Shown here one piece after another: positions 1 to 6,924 of a DNA stretch of 15,213 nt; position 1 is the stretch's first letter, and every line of letters starts with the position of its first letter. Source of the DNA: JBKHBQ01 sp046542305 (GTDB lineage: Bacteria; Bacteroidota; Bacteroidia; Bacteroidales; 4484-276). The notes under the pieces are model-generated. The model did not search any database. It saw nothing but the letters and a program-made list of their open reading frames with translations, and was not told the origin of the DNA. The stretch is from positions 1 through 15,213 of the forward strand of contig JBKHBQ010000076.1 of NCBI GenBank assembly GCA_046542305.1, in the 5' to 3' direction. The position numbers and the translations under genes were made by a program.

Positions 1-1010
1 CCGATAAAGGAGGTGAGGATGCCCACCGGCAATACAATGGGCGAAATGATGCTGCGAGCCATTGTATCGGACACCAGCAGGAACAGCCCGCCAAAAATGG
101 CAGAGGCAGGGATAAGAAAACGTTCATCCGATCCGATCACCGACCGGACAATGTGCGGCACCACCAGCCCTACGAAAGCAATGATTCCGAAAAATGATAC
201 GGCAACGGCCGTCGACAGTGATGCCACCAGCATTCCCGTTACACGCACCCGCTGTACATTTACACCCAGGCTGTGGGCAGTTTCGTCGCCGGCATCCAGC
301 GAATTGTAGTTCCAGCGGTTGTAGATAAAATAGATCAGGGTAGGGGCCACCACTACCAGCATCACCCAGAATTCGCGCCATCCTGCCCGGCCCAGGTCTC
401 CAAAGGTCCAGAAAACAATGGCGGCAATTTCCACATCTTCGGCAAAGAATTGCAGGGCGGTGGTTCCTGCCATAAACAGCGATCCGGTCATGATACCGGT
501 CAGGATCATCGTTTCCGGACTGGCATCACGCATTTGTGTTACACCGAGGATGATGAGTGTGGCTGCAAGGCTGGCGGCGAAAGCGCAAATGGTGATGAGG
601 TATGGGTTGTCGATCAATACGGCATCGGCAGTGCTGCTGCGCATGGTGCCGGCGCCGAAAAATACCACGGCGATGGCTGCTCCGAAAGCAGCGGCATTGG
701 AGATGCCCAGCGTGAAGGGCGAACCCAGCGGATTCCTCAAAATGCTTTGCATGGCAGCACCGGCCACCGACAGCGCCATGCCAGCAAGGATGGCCGACAG
801 CACCCGCGGGAGCCTGATGTTCCAGATGATCTGCCGTGTGAGTTCATTCGTCTCGCCGAAAAAAACACCAAAAACGCGGGTGATCTCCAGATCGGCCGCA
901 CCAAAATTAATCCCGATCACGGCAAACAGAACCAGCAGAACGGAAGCTATGGCCAGGAAAAGCCTTTTGCGCAGCAACTGCTTTTGATATGTGCGGAACG
1001 AATTATTCAT
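1..1010 (-). CDS. FecCD/BtuC-family ABC transporter permease, 3' end cut by the window edge
   Basis: This is an inner-membrane permease subunit of a metal-chelate (siderophore, cobalamin or metallophore) ABC importer. I translated the minus strand from the ATG at 1010 and read 336 codons to the edge without a stop. The protein has a hydrophobic first segment (about residues 18-36), then the family signatures: RLPRVLSAILAGMALSVAGA near residue 66, the following QSILRNPLGSPFTLGIS, AFVGLVVPHIVR, and PVGILTSFIG right at the edge. The last motif normally lies just before the final membrane helix, so only the C-terminal few dozen residues seem missing. The ATG overlaps the stop of the binding-protein gene by 8 bases (ATGAATAA), which suggests translational coupling. 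The ATPase gene probably follows beyond position 1. Family assignment is firm; the substrate (nickel or its chelate) is inferred from the NikR gene heading the operon. Confidence 0.95.
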   Translation of the reverse strand, partial: MNNSFRTYQKQLLRKRLFLAIASVLLVLFAVIGINFGAADLEITRVFGVFFGETNELTRQIIWNIRLPRVLSAILAGMALSVAGAAMQSILRNPLGSPFTLGISNAAAFGAAIAVVFFGAGTMRSSTADAVLIDNPYLITICAFAASLAATLIILGVTQMRDASPETMILTGIMTGSLFMAGTTALQFFAEDVEIAAIVFWTFGDLGRAGWREFWVMLVVVAPTLIYFIYNRWNYNSLDAGDETAHSLGVNVQRVRVTGMLVASLSTAVAVSFFGIIAFVGLVVPHIVRSVIGSDERFLIPASAIFGGLFLLVSDTMARSIISPIVLPVGILTSFI

Positions 1011-2124
1011 CCTGTTGCGTTTCAGTCAGGTTTCGGCAGGCGCCGTAACGTTCAACCATCATTGCATAAATCGGTGCCCCCAGGATAAATTCATAAATTT
1101 CGTCTGCTTTTTCTGCCGGATCGATATCGGCAAATGCTTCAGGATAAAGTATCTTACCGATAAAATAGCTGTTGACCAGGATAGTGGAATAATTGGTGGT
1201 GTACCAGTTGTACGGAAACACGCTGTACACCTTTCCCTGACGGAAGGCCCGGAGCGTTTCGAGCCAGGGTTCCGCGAGCATGTCGCTATCAAGGCTGAAG
1301 AGACTTCCCATATCCACAAAAATATACGCAGGATTCCATTCGATCAGTTGTTCCTTATCGATAAACGCATTGAGCATCATATCCCGCGGCGATGTCATTA
1401 CGGCTCCCAGCGATCCGGCGACATTTTCAGCATTTACGAAGCGAAACGATGGATACCGTGGCTCGGTGGAGGTAATGCCGTGCGATCCCCTGTAAGCAAT
1501 GCCGCCGATATAAGCCTCAGGCTGTTGTTCATGCGGAATGGTATCGGTGCGCGACTTCAGATCCCTTATGGTGGATTTGATGAACAATATCACCGAATCC
1601 GCCCTATCCTGTCGGTGGAGCAATTTTCCCAGAAATTTAAGGGCGCTGTAAACGGTATCGATTTCATCATCGAAATTACCATACTGAACCGCCAGCACGG
1701 GAATGCCGGTACGCTGCTGAAGTTTGTCGGCTTCTGAGGCGGTGATGTAGGTGGAGAAGATCGCATCGGGTGCAAGGGCGGCCAGGAGTTCCGGCTCGTA
1801 ATTATTCCCTGTGCCGATCACAGGCTTTTCACGCAATTCGGGATGTGCATAAAGGTAAGGTACATGGCGCTGCTTTTCGTTGCCTTCTACTGCACAGATA
1901 TAGCCTATGGCATCCAGCCAGGTGATCAGGCGCAGCGTCCCGGCATTAAGGGCTACCACACGCTGGAGGTCCACAGGAATTTTTACTTCCCTGCCCAGCA
2001 TATCCTTTACAATTCTGAGGTTACGGTCTGATTTTTCAACGGTGCAGTTGCACGACTGAAGCATCCAGAGCGCCAGCATCAGCAAATGAACAACAACCGT
2101 ATTTTTATTCCCGATAAACCACAT
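1003..2124 (-). CDS. Periplasmic metal-chelate binding lipoprotein (BtuF/FepB-like) of an ABC importer
   Basis: This 373-residue protein should capture the substrate in the periplasm and hand it to the permease encoded next. The N-terminus is a lipoprotein signal: a hydrophobic stretch ending in LQSC, with C25 the likely lipidated cysteine. The two-lobed Peripla_BP_2-type body follows: a metal-chelate SBP opening (RVVALNAGTLRLITWLDAIG, about 55-74), ELLAALAPDAIFSTYITAS, GIPVLAVQYG, and a C-terminal lobe rich in aromatic residues (FPYNWYTTNY). The segment GSHGITSTEPRYPSFRFVNA is typical of a subgroup of these proteins. The gene starts 3 bases after the receptor stop and ends 8 bases inside the permease gene, so the three are surely cotranscribed. 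Cobalamin and ferric-siderophore proteins belong to the same superfamily, so sequence alone does not settle the ligand. NikR at the head of the operon favours nickel. Confidence 0.92.
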   Translation of the reverse strand: MWFIGNKNTVVVHLLMLALWMLQSCNCTVEKSDRNLRIVKDMLGREVKIPVDLQRVVALNAGTLRLITWLDAIGYICAVEGNEKQRHVPYLYAHPELREKPVIGTGNNYEPELLAALAPDAIFSTYITASEADKLQQRTGIPVLAVQYGNFDDEIDTVYSALKFLGKLLHRQDRADSVILFIKSTIRDLKSRTDTIPHEQQPEAYIGGIAYRGSHGITSTEPRYPSFRFVNAENVAGSLGAVMTSPRDMMLNAFIDKEQLIEWNPAYIFVDMGSLFSLDSDMLAEPWLETLRAFRQGKVYSVFPYNWYTTNYSTILVNSYFIGKILYPEAFADIDPAEKADEIYEFILGAPIYAMMVERYGACRNLTETQQDE

Positions 2125-2127
2125 GAT

Positions 2128-4401
2128 TTAAAACTTTATGCCTGCCCCGATGGTGACCGTCCTTCCGGGTGAAAGATAGTATTCGGAATCCAGGTGCTGA
2201 TTGTCCAGCAGATCCATCGCCGATGCGTATACCATGATTTTTTTTCCGATTTCGCGGGAAATTTTCGCATCGAATGTGACGTATGGCTCAATCCAGGCTG
2301 AATTGTCGTCGGTGGTGTATTGGCGGCTTTTATAGATGGCCGATATGCTCATGTCGAACCATTCGGTGTTCCAGTCTACACCAGTTTTAAGCTGATGTTT
2401 CGGTGTGTATTTCAGTGCCTTGCCCTCGAGTCCGGGATTTTTTTCGAATTCTCCTATTTTGCTGTGGCTGAAGGTGTAGTTTAGAAACAAAGTTGCCTTT
2501 GGGTGCAATGCAACCGAGCTTTGCAATCCAGCGCCAAGAATATTCACTTGGGTAATATTCTGCCGTTGATATACCGGGCGTTTGCCCCACAATGAATCGC
2601 CGGTGGCAACATAGTAAAGGAAATCTTTTCCGTGTGCCAAATAAATGGACGGCGCCATGCGGATTTTTTTCAGCAGCAGAAAATCTCCTCCGGCCTCGTA
2701 GTTGTCGATGGTTTCGGGGCCAAGATCCGGATTGGCAATTTTCGGGCCCACCCACATCCAGCCCGAGCGGCAAAGATCGTCGAGGATGGAAGCCCTGAAA
2801 CCCCGCGACCAGCTTGCATAAACGCGGCTGTTTTCAGCAATTTGATACCCTGCGGCGATGCGCGGAGATAACTCACTCCAGCGGTGGTCTTTCAGTTCGG
2901 GAAGCAGTGGCGTCCACGAGCCGTCAGTGGTGATATATTCACCGTCATGAAAACGTGCCACATCATAGCGCAATCCCAGGGTGACGGTCAGGCGGTCATC
3001 AAGCAATTTCTGGTCATCCTGCACAAACAGGGCAAGGTTATCGAGTTTGCCCCGGTTCACGATGCTGTCGGGCGAAGTAACGTAATAATCCCCGCCGTTT
3101 ACACTTCCAAAACGCGATTCGGCGCCATAGACCAGTTTGTTGGAGGATGACACGCGATGGGAGAGGTTCAGTATCATGCCTTTGTCGATCCTGTCCGACA
3201 TCACGTCGAATCTGGAATAATCGTTGCCGCGCATGCGTTCGTCTAATTTGAAATATTTTTCATGCTGATAGAAGGCATTGAAATCATAGCTGAAGGTTTC
3301 GTTTCCGCCATAGAATTTCATTCTCATGAAATCCGTGTCGAAATGGCGGTATTCACCTTCCGGCGCCTGGATTTTTTCGCCTTCACCTTTTTTATTTCTG
3401 TAGTGATCGTACTGAACTTCTGCATTCAACATCGGATTCACCATCCACCCTGACTTTGCGCTAACGTTGTATTCCTCAAGAAAACGCGGAACGGAATAAT
3501 CCGGATTTTCACGGAATGCAGCCGGAAGATCGTTATAGCCGTCGCTATTATTGTACATACCCGATACCCTGAAGTACATGCCGTTTTTATAATAGCCGCC
3601 AATACCCGCTCCGCTCATCAGCGTATTGAAGGTGCCGTAGGACAGCCGGGCCGAACCTTCGATTTTCTGCACGGGTTTCCGGGTGATGATATTGATAACG
3701 CCGCCCATGGCGTTGTTTCCGTATATGGACGAACCCGGCCCGTGAAACACCTCGATCCTTTCGATGTCGTCGGGATTGATCCTTGCCCAGTTTACGCCGC
3801 CGGTATCGCCCTTGTTCAGCGGAACCCCGTCCAAAAGTACCAGCGTGCGGCCCTGTTCATCTCCGCTTAATCCGCGCAACGTGACCACCGGCCGCATCGA
3901 GTAGATCCCGGCAGGGTTCAATACGTTGATCCCGGCAGCATAACGCAGAACGTCTTCAATGGTTTGATGCGGGATACGCTGCATATCATTTCTGCTGATT
4001 ACGCTGATGCGGGCCGGAACATCCCCGAGGTTCTCGTTGCGCCTGCTGGCGGTTATCACCACTTCGTCTGAACTGTAGATGGTAGGTTCGAGGCTGATAT
4101 CGAAGCTGGTGATTTTGTTTTCTCCGATGGTGACCGGTACCCGCCTGCTTTGGTAGCCCATGTAGCTTACCTCGATTTTTTCTTCACCGGAAAAAGAAGT
4201 TGAAATGAAAAAACTTCCATCATGTCCTGAAACCGTGGCCTGGCGGCTTTTTACCAGTATCACATGTGCACCCGGCAGGGTTTCACCGGTTTTTCTGTCG
4301 GTGATTTTTCCGCTGATTCCTGTCACGGAAGGCATTGCCTGCAGGGTTACAGCCAAAAAGAAAAACAGGTAAACAAGGATTTTCTTGCAGCTTGTTTTCA
4401 T
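2128..4401 (-). CDS. TonB-dependent outer-membrane receptor with CarboxypepD_reg-like N-terminal domain
   Basis: A 757-residue outer-membrane active transporter powered by TonB-ExbBD. Layout: a signal peptide (about 1-24, LVYLFFFLAVTLQAMP type); a carboxypeptidase-regulatory-like beta domain (about 28-112, GKITDRKTGETLPGAHVILV); the plug domain (about 115-240) with VVITASRR, TLRGLSGDEQGRTLVLLDGV, ERIEVFHGPGSSIYGNNAMG and GVINIITRKP; then a 22-strand barrel to the C-terminus. The barrel ends in the expected aromatic residue (IGAGIKF). The architecture is the Bacteroidota version of BtuB/FepA-like receptors rather than SusC, which is much longer. It lies 24 bases after nikR and 3 bases before the binding protein, so it is the second gene of the operon. 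I infer nickel or a nickel chelate as cargo. Vitamin B12 is less likely because no cobalamin riboswitch was found upstream. Confidence 0.95.
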   Translation of the reverse strand: MKTSCKKILVYLFFFLAVTLQAMPSVTGISGKITDRKTGETLPGAHVILVKSRQATVSGHDGSFFISTSFSGEEKIEVSYMGYQSRRVPVTIGENKITSFDISLEPTIYSSDEVVITASRRNENLGDVPARISVISRNDMQRIPHQTIEDVLRYAAGINVLNPAGIYSMRPVVTLRGLSGDEQGRTLVLLDGVPLNKGDTGGVNWARINPDDIERIEVFHGPGSSIYGNNAMGGVINIITRKPVQKIEGSARLSYGTFNTLMSGAGIGGYYKNGMYFRVSGMYNNSDGYNDLPAAFRENPDYSVPRFLEEYNVSAKSGWMVNPMLNAEVQYDHYRNKKGEGEKIQAPEGEYRHFDTDFMRMKFYGGNETFSYDFNAFYQHEKYFKLDERMRGNDYSRFDVMSDRIDKGMILNLSHRVSSSNKLVYGAESRFGSVNGGDYYVTSPDSIVNRGKLDNLALFVQDDQKLLDDRLTVTLGLRYDVARFHDGEYITTDGSWTPLLPELKDHRWSELSPRIAAGYQIAENSRVYASWSRGFRASILDDLCRSGWMWVGPKIANPDLGPETIDNYEAGGDFLLLKKIRMAPSIYLAHGKDFLYYVATGDSLWGKRPVYQRQNITQVNILGAGLQSSVALHPKATLFLNYTFSHSKIGEFEKNPGLEGKALKYTPKHQLKTGVDWNTEWFDMSISAIYKSRQYTTDDNSAWIEPYVTFDAKISREIGKKIMVYASAMDLLDNQHLDSEYYLSPGRTVTIGAGIKF

Positions 4402-4425
4402 GTAATGTCAGGTTAGTTTTAATTT

Positions 4426-4824
4426 TTAACAGGCACTCATTACCAGCTTGCCGTGTTTGATGCCTTTAAGGGCGATCAGTTGATCGGCAAGCGTTTTTAA
4501 TTGTGCGGCATTTCCTTTTACAGCAATAGTCTCGAGACAATTGTGGTGATCCAGGTGAACATGTTGTACCGAAAGGATCAGGTCGTGATAATCGTGCTGA
4601 ATATCGGTGGATTTGGTTTGAAGATCTTTTTTATGATGATCATACACCAGCACGATGGCGCCGGCCACTTGTTCGTTGCCTGCCCATTTTTCTTCCACTT
4701 TCGATTGGGAAATCAGGTAGCGGATAGCCTGTGAACGATTGGGAAATTTTTGCCGCTCTACCAGGTTGTCCAGGTCAGTCAGCAGGTTTTCTTCCAGCGA
4801 TACCCCGAAGCGTTTTAAACTCAT
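4426..4824 (-). CDS. nikR: NikR-type nickel-responsive ribbon-helix-helix regulator
   Basis: A 132-residue regulator, the usual NikR length. Residues 1-45 form a ribbon-helix-helix DNA-binding domain (MSLKRFGVSLEENLLTDLD, then FPNRSQAIRYLI). The rest is an ACT-like metal-sensing domain. All four high-affinity nickel ligands of the family line up: H77, H88, H90 and C96, in the order H-x10-H-x-H-x5-C (QHVHLDHHNC), offset by one from the E. coli numbering H76/H87/H89/C95. As a known member of its family it would bind DNA when nickel is plentiful and shut off nickel import. Here it is the first gene of the operon it presumably controls, 24 bases before the receptor, so it is probably autoregulated. 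An exact TAnnTTTG box lies 28 bases upstream of its ATG. Function is well supported; the operator itself is not proven. Confidence 0.93.
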   Translation of the reverse strand: MSLKRFGVSLEENLLTDLDNLVERQKFPNRSQAIRYLISQSKVEEKWAGNEQVAGAIVLVYDHHKKDLQTKSTDIQHDYHDLILSVQHVHLDHHNCLETIAVKGNAAQLKTLADQLIALKGIKHGKLVMSAC

Positions 4825-4851
4825 CGTAACACCATTTTAAAATTCGTGCCA

Positions 4852-4859
4852 CAAAAGTA
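4852..4859 (-). promoter_or_regulatory. Predicted -10 box of the nikR uptake operon
   Basis: Read on the minus strand this is TACTTTTG, an exact match to the Bacteroidota -10 consensus TAnnTTTG, placed 28 bases before the nikR ATG at 4824. No convincing -33 TTTG is visible. Two palindrome-like elements flank it: AAGTATATGCTT (4855-4866, 10 of 12 positions symmetric) overlaps the box, and the perfect ATTTTAAAAT (4834-4843) lies at or just after the expected transcription start. Either could form part of a NikR operator, but neither matches the E. coli or Helicobacter operator consensus. Confidence 0.5.
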
Positions 4860-4920
4860 TATGCTTCTGTGAATCGGGAAAGGAAATCAGGAAATTTGGA
4901 AGGAATTTAAATAGGGGGCT

Positions 4921-4962
4921 ATAAAACACAACGGGAACCCAATCCTGACGACTGGATTCCCG
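4921..4962 (-). terminator. Predicted terminal hairpin of the structured RNA
   Basis: Minus-strand pairing of CGGG (4962-4959) plus AATCC (4958-4954) with GGATT (4945-4941) plus CCCG (4935-4932) gives a 9-bp stem with an 8-nt loop and a 5-nt bulge (GGGTT). It is followed by TTGTGTTTTAT, a moderately U-rich tail. That fits an intrinsic terminator, though the tail is interrupted and the bulge weakens the stem. If it is leaky, the RNA would run on into nikR, whose own -10 box is only about 60 bases further on. Confidence 0.4.
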
Positions 4963-5487
4963 CTCGCTTCGCAACCACCATAGTGGCTGGTCCACGCCAA
5001 GTTACGGTTATTGTGGTTGCTCCTTTACGGTTTCCCTTTCGGGACACGTTTACGGAGCCTGGTTCAGGCGGTGGCCTTTGCAGACCATCCTGTACTGAAC
5101 CGCAGCTTTTCACGCAGGTTGCAAATGCATGGTGAATTCCGTAGAATACTGTTGCTTTACAACCTGATACCGGTATTGAATTCTTTCGAATTCAAATTGA
5201 ATCCGGTATCCTGGTTCTTTGGTCTCATCGCTATTCGCTTGCTCACAAGGAGGTTGCGAAAAGGATGTCCAAAAGATGCCGGTTCTGGTGAACCTGTGGA
5301 TTTTTACATCCACAACTTTTCCGAAGAAAAATCAACATCTGTCGGCAGTGGATCAAAGAACTGGTTTCCGTCGGGCGGGCAAACTAATGCTTCGCCTTTC
5401 TTTAACCCGGGCTTCCGGTTTTGCCCTTTCGGGCATCGCCTTCATCACCCTGGCGTTCCAAGCTAACCTTTTATCTCTCGCTTGGTA
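4921..5487 (-). ncRNA. Candidate stand-alone structured RNA, about 565 nt, family not recognised
   Basis: No convincing protein gene fits here, but the minus strand folds heavily. Hairpins I can pair by eye (plus coordinates, arms): 5458-5463/5480-5485, the very 5' end; 5423-5426/5431-5434, GAAA loop; 5317-5321/5326-5330, UUCG loop closed by C-G; 5295-5301/5308-5314; 5281-5285/5290-5294; 5166-5173/5203-5210 enclosing 5178-5183/5188-5193, GAAA loop; 5115-5121/5160-5166 enclosing a C(UACG)G hairpin at 5139-5146; 5061-5067/5095-5101; 5019-5023/5054-5058 enclosing CCC-GAAA-GGG at 5034-5043; and 4971-4978/5013-5020. All five stable tetraloops (three GNRA, two UNCG) have the right sequence only on the minus strand. 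ACGCCA (4994-4999) could pair with TGGCGT (5451-5456) to close the molecule. A promoter and a terminal hairpin bracket it. I find none of the signatures of RNase P RNA, tmRNA, 6S RNA or group II introns. Confidence 0.7.
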
Positions 5488-5647
5488 GAAACAAATGTAT
5501 GGCATTATGAACCCTTAATGCAAGTTTTTTATCGTTTTGAAATTCACAGGTTATAAACAGGGTTTTTGCACAATTGTTAATAAGCCCTGAAACAGCTTCC
5601 AAATCTTATATTGAAGGGTTTTTTCGTAAAACTGAATTGACAAATTG
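5488..5647. other. Spacer between the methyltransferase gene and the structured RNA
   Basis: About 160 AT-rich bases with no gene. They hold the RNA promoter (5492-5523) and a weak minus-strand stem CAGGG/CCCTG (5559-5563 with 5586-5590) followed by TTTAT, which might end transcription of the methyltransferase. A short GACAA/TTGTC repeat (5639-5643 and 5652-5656) straddles the methyltransferase stop. Nothing else stands out. Confidence 0.4.
5492..5523 (-). promoter_or_regulatory. Predicted promoter of the structured RNA
   Basis: On the minus strand the box TACATTTG (5499 to 5492) matches TAnnTTTG exactly. A TTG at 5523-5521 lies 21 bases upstream, close to the -33 spacing of Bacteroidota housekeeping promoters. 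Transcription would be expected to begin about 5-7 bases after the box, at about 5485-5487, which is where the first hairpin of the RNA begins (5485). The agreement between promoter and structure is the best single argument that this is an independent RNA gene. Confidence 0.6.
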
Positions 5648-6823
5648 TTAATTGTCTTTAAGTAATGTTTCAAGATGATGATATTCAATGCCAAATGATT
5701 CCTTAATCATCTTAATTTGCCGGGATATTTCTGCTTTATCAACATTTCTATGGCTTTTCACAGCTATAATCATCACATTTTTTGGGGTATGTTCCGTAGA
5801 AATAAATTCAAGAACCCGGGTTTGATACCCATATTTTTCGAGAAAAAGCGATCTTAATCCGTCGGTGAGAATCTCGGCCTGACGTTCGAGGAAGGTGCCA
5901 AATTGCAATACCGGCTTAAGCTCGTTTTCAGGTTTCATGGCTTTCCGCACCTGTTTTTGGCAACACGGAGACACGATAATTACAGGTGAGCCTGAATTTA
6001 TTCCTTTAAAAATGGCTTCATCTGTGGCGGTATCGCAGGCATGCAGCGCGATCAGCATATCGGGTTTTCCCGGATCAAAGTCGCGAATGCTGCCGGATTC
6101 AAAGTGCAGTTTATCAAAACCCGATTCTTTGGCAATATCCCTGCACAATTCAACCAGATCCTGACGTATTTCAACCCCCGTCACCTGTGCGGCGATTTTT
6201 TTGTGGTTCACCAGATAATCATAAAGGGCGAAAGTGAGATAACCTTTCCCGGAACCCATATCCACCACTGTAAATTTATCTGAACCGGTTTTTCGGGGAA
6301 GGATGTCATCGATGATTTCGATGTATTTATTGATCTGCCTGTATTTATCCTGCATTCTGGGGATCACCTCAAACGAGGCGTTGGTGATGCCGAGTTTCTG
6401 GAGCCATATTTTTCCTTCGGGCTTCAGTGGTCTTGTTTTTTCGTGATCGTGCGAAAATTCCTGCAGGGGTGATTGTGTTGGCCTGCCCGAGATAAGTTTT
6501 GCTTTGCCTTTTTTGCTGATCATAAGTTGAACATCTTCATTCAACGCAAAAAGATTGGCCTGAAGAAATTGTCTGCCTAAATGATCACGCAGCAATTCCT
6601 CGGTTTGTTCAAGGGTCTGATTTTTTGTCACATCACGGGTTTGATACCGAAAAACTGCCTGAAGAAGCATCTGATCCTTGATTTCGACCGGACGGATGTA
6701 GAGGTTCTTTAAGTCTTGTTGTTTGTTCGATGGTTTTCCCAGGGTAATCTTAATCAATCGTCCCTGTACAAAATGGTCTTTCACTTTTTGGATAAATGTA
6801 GTAATCTGATCTTCGGCGGGCAT
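5648..6823 (-). CDS. Class I SAM-dependent methyltransferase, METTL25/RRNAD1-like (Methyltransf_32 type)
   Basis: A 391-residue protein if started at the ATG at 6823. The N-terminal half (to about 180) is a poorly characterised region. The C-terminal half is a Rossmann methyltransferase with the SAM-binding motif VVDMGSGKGYLTFAL (about 186-200), an acidic GVEIR strand end (about 216-220), and the subgroup marks HACDTATD (about 261-268) and SPCCQKQ (about 285-291). Methyltransf_32 domains occur in eukaryotic METTL25 and RRNAD1 and in uncharacterised bacterial proteins; the substrate is not known, with RNA or protein most often guessed. A GTG at 6856 would extend the frame by 11 codons, but an exact -10 box (6846-6853) overlaps that extension, so the transcript would start after it. 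Monocistronic, and divergent from the rubredoxin gene. Confidence 0.85.
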   Translation of the reverse strand: MPAEDQITTFIQKVKDHFVQGRLIKITLGKPSNKQQDLKNLYIRPVEIKDQMLLQAVFRYQTRDVTKNQTLEQTEELLRDHLGRQFLQANLFALNEDVQLMISKKGKAKLISGRPTQSPLQEFSHDHEKTRPLKPEGKIWLQKLGITNASFEVIPRMQDKYRQINKYIEIIDDILPRKTGSDKFTVVDMGSGKGYLTFALYDYLVNHKKIAAQVTGVEIRQDLVELCRDIAKESGFDKLHFESGSIRDFDPGKPDMLIALHACDTATDEAIFKGINSGSPVIIVSPCCQKQVRKAMKPENELKPVLQFGTFLERQAEILTDGLRSLFLEKYGYQTRVLEFISTEHTPKNVMIIAVKSHRNVDKAEISRQIKMIKESFGIEYHHLETLLKDN

Positions 6824-6845
6824 ATTTGCTTGTTTTGTTGCAGCG

Positions 6846-6853
6846 CAAAAATA
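6846..6853 (-). promoter_or_regulatory. Predicted -10 box of the methyltransferase gene; decides its start codon
   Basis: On the minus strand this reads TATTTTTG, an exact TAnnTTTG match. The expected transcription start is near 6838-6840, leaving a leader of roughly 15 bases before the ATG at 6823 and ruling out the upstream GTG at 6856. No clear -33 element is seen. Confidence 0.5.
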
Positions 6854-6924
6854 CACATTCTGCCTGCCCTTCTTAAAGTTTTCTTATTACTTTTACAGTC
6901 AAACTAACGATTTTAAATCTTTCA

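Noticed and set aside
273..1088. Long plus-strand frames opposite the permease gene (273-1088 and 418-987)
   Set aside because: Antisense shadows: the minus strand carries an unmistakable FecCD permease, and these frames show low-complexity, Gly/His/Gln-rich or Met/Ala/Ser-rich translations.
4921..5487. Cobalamin riboswitch, expected upstream of a BtuB/BtuF/BtuC-like operon
   Set aside because: The B12 box (AGYCAGGAGACCTGCC-type) and the GCCCCCGCNACTG core are absent; CAGGATGGTCTGC on the minus strand is only a loose resemblance and is part of a local hairpin.
4921..5487. RNase P RNA, tmRNA or 6S RNA
   Set aside because: Neither GAGGAAAGTCCGGGC nor ACAGAA of RNase P is present, no tRNA-like ends or tag reading frame of tmRNA is seen, and the length is far above 6S RNA.
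4921..5487. ORF-less group II intron
   Set aside because: No GUGYG 5' end and no 34-nt domain V; the nested GCTCC...GGAGC stem with a GAAA loop at 5019-5058 has the wrong internal layout for domain V.
4919..5488. Several open frames of 64-151 codons on both strands in this stretch
   Set aside because: They overlap each other, resemble no protein I know and follow the hairpins of the structured RNA; their openness is explained by GC-rich helices, not coding.
6824..6856. GTG at 6856 as start of the methyltransferase
   Set aside because: An exact -10 box overlaps it (6846-6853), so the transcript would begin downstream; the ATG at 6823 fits.
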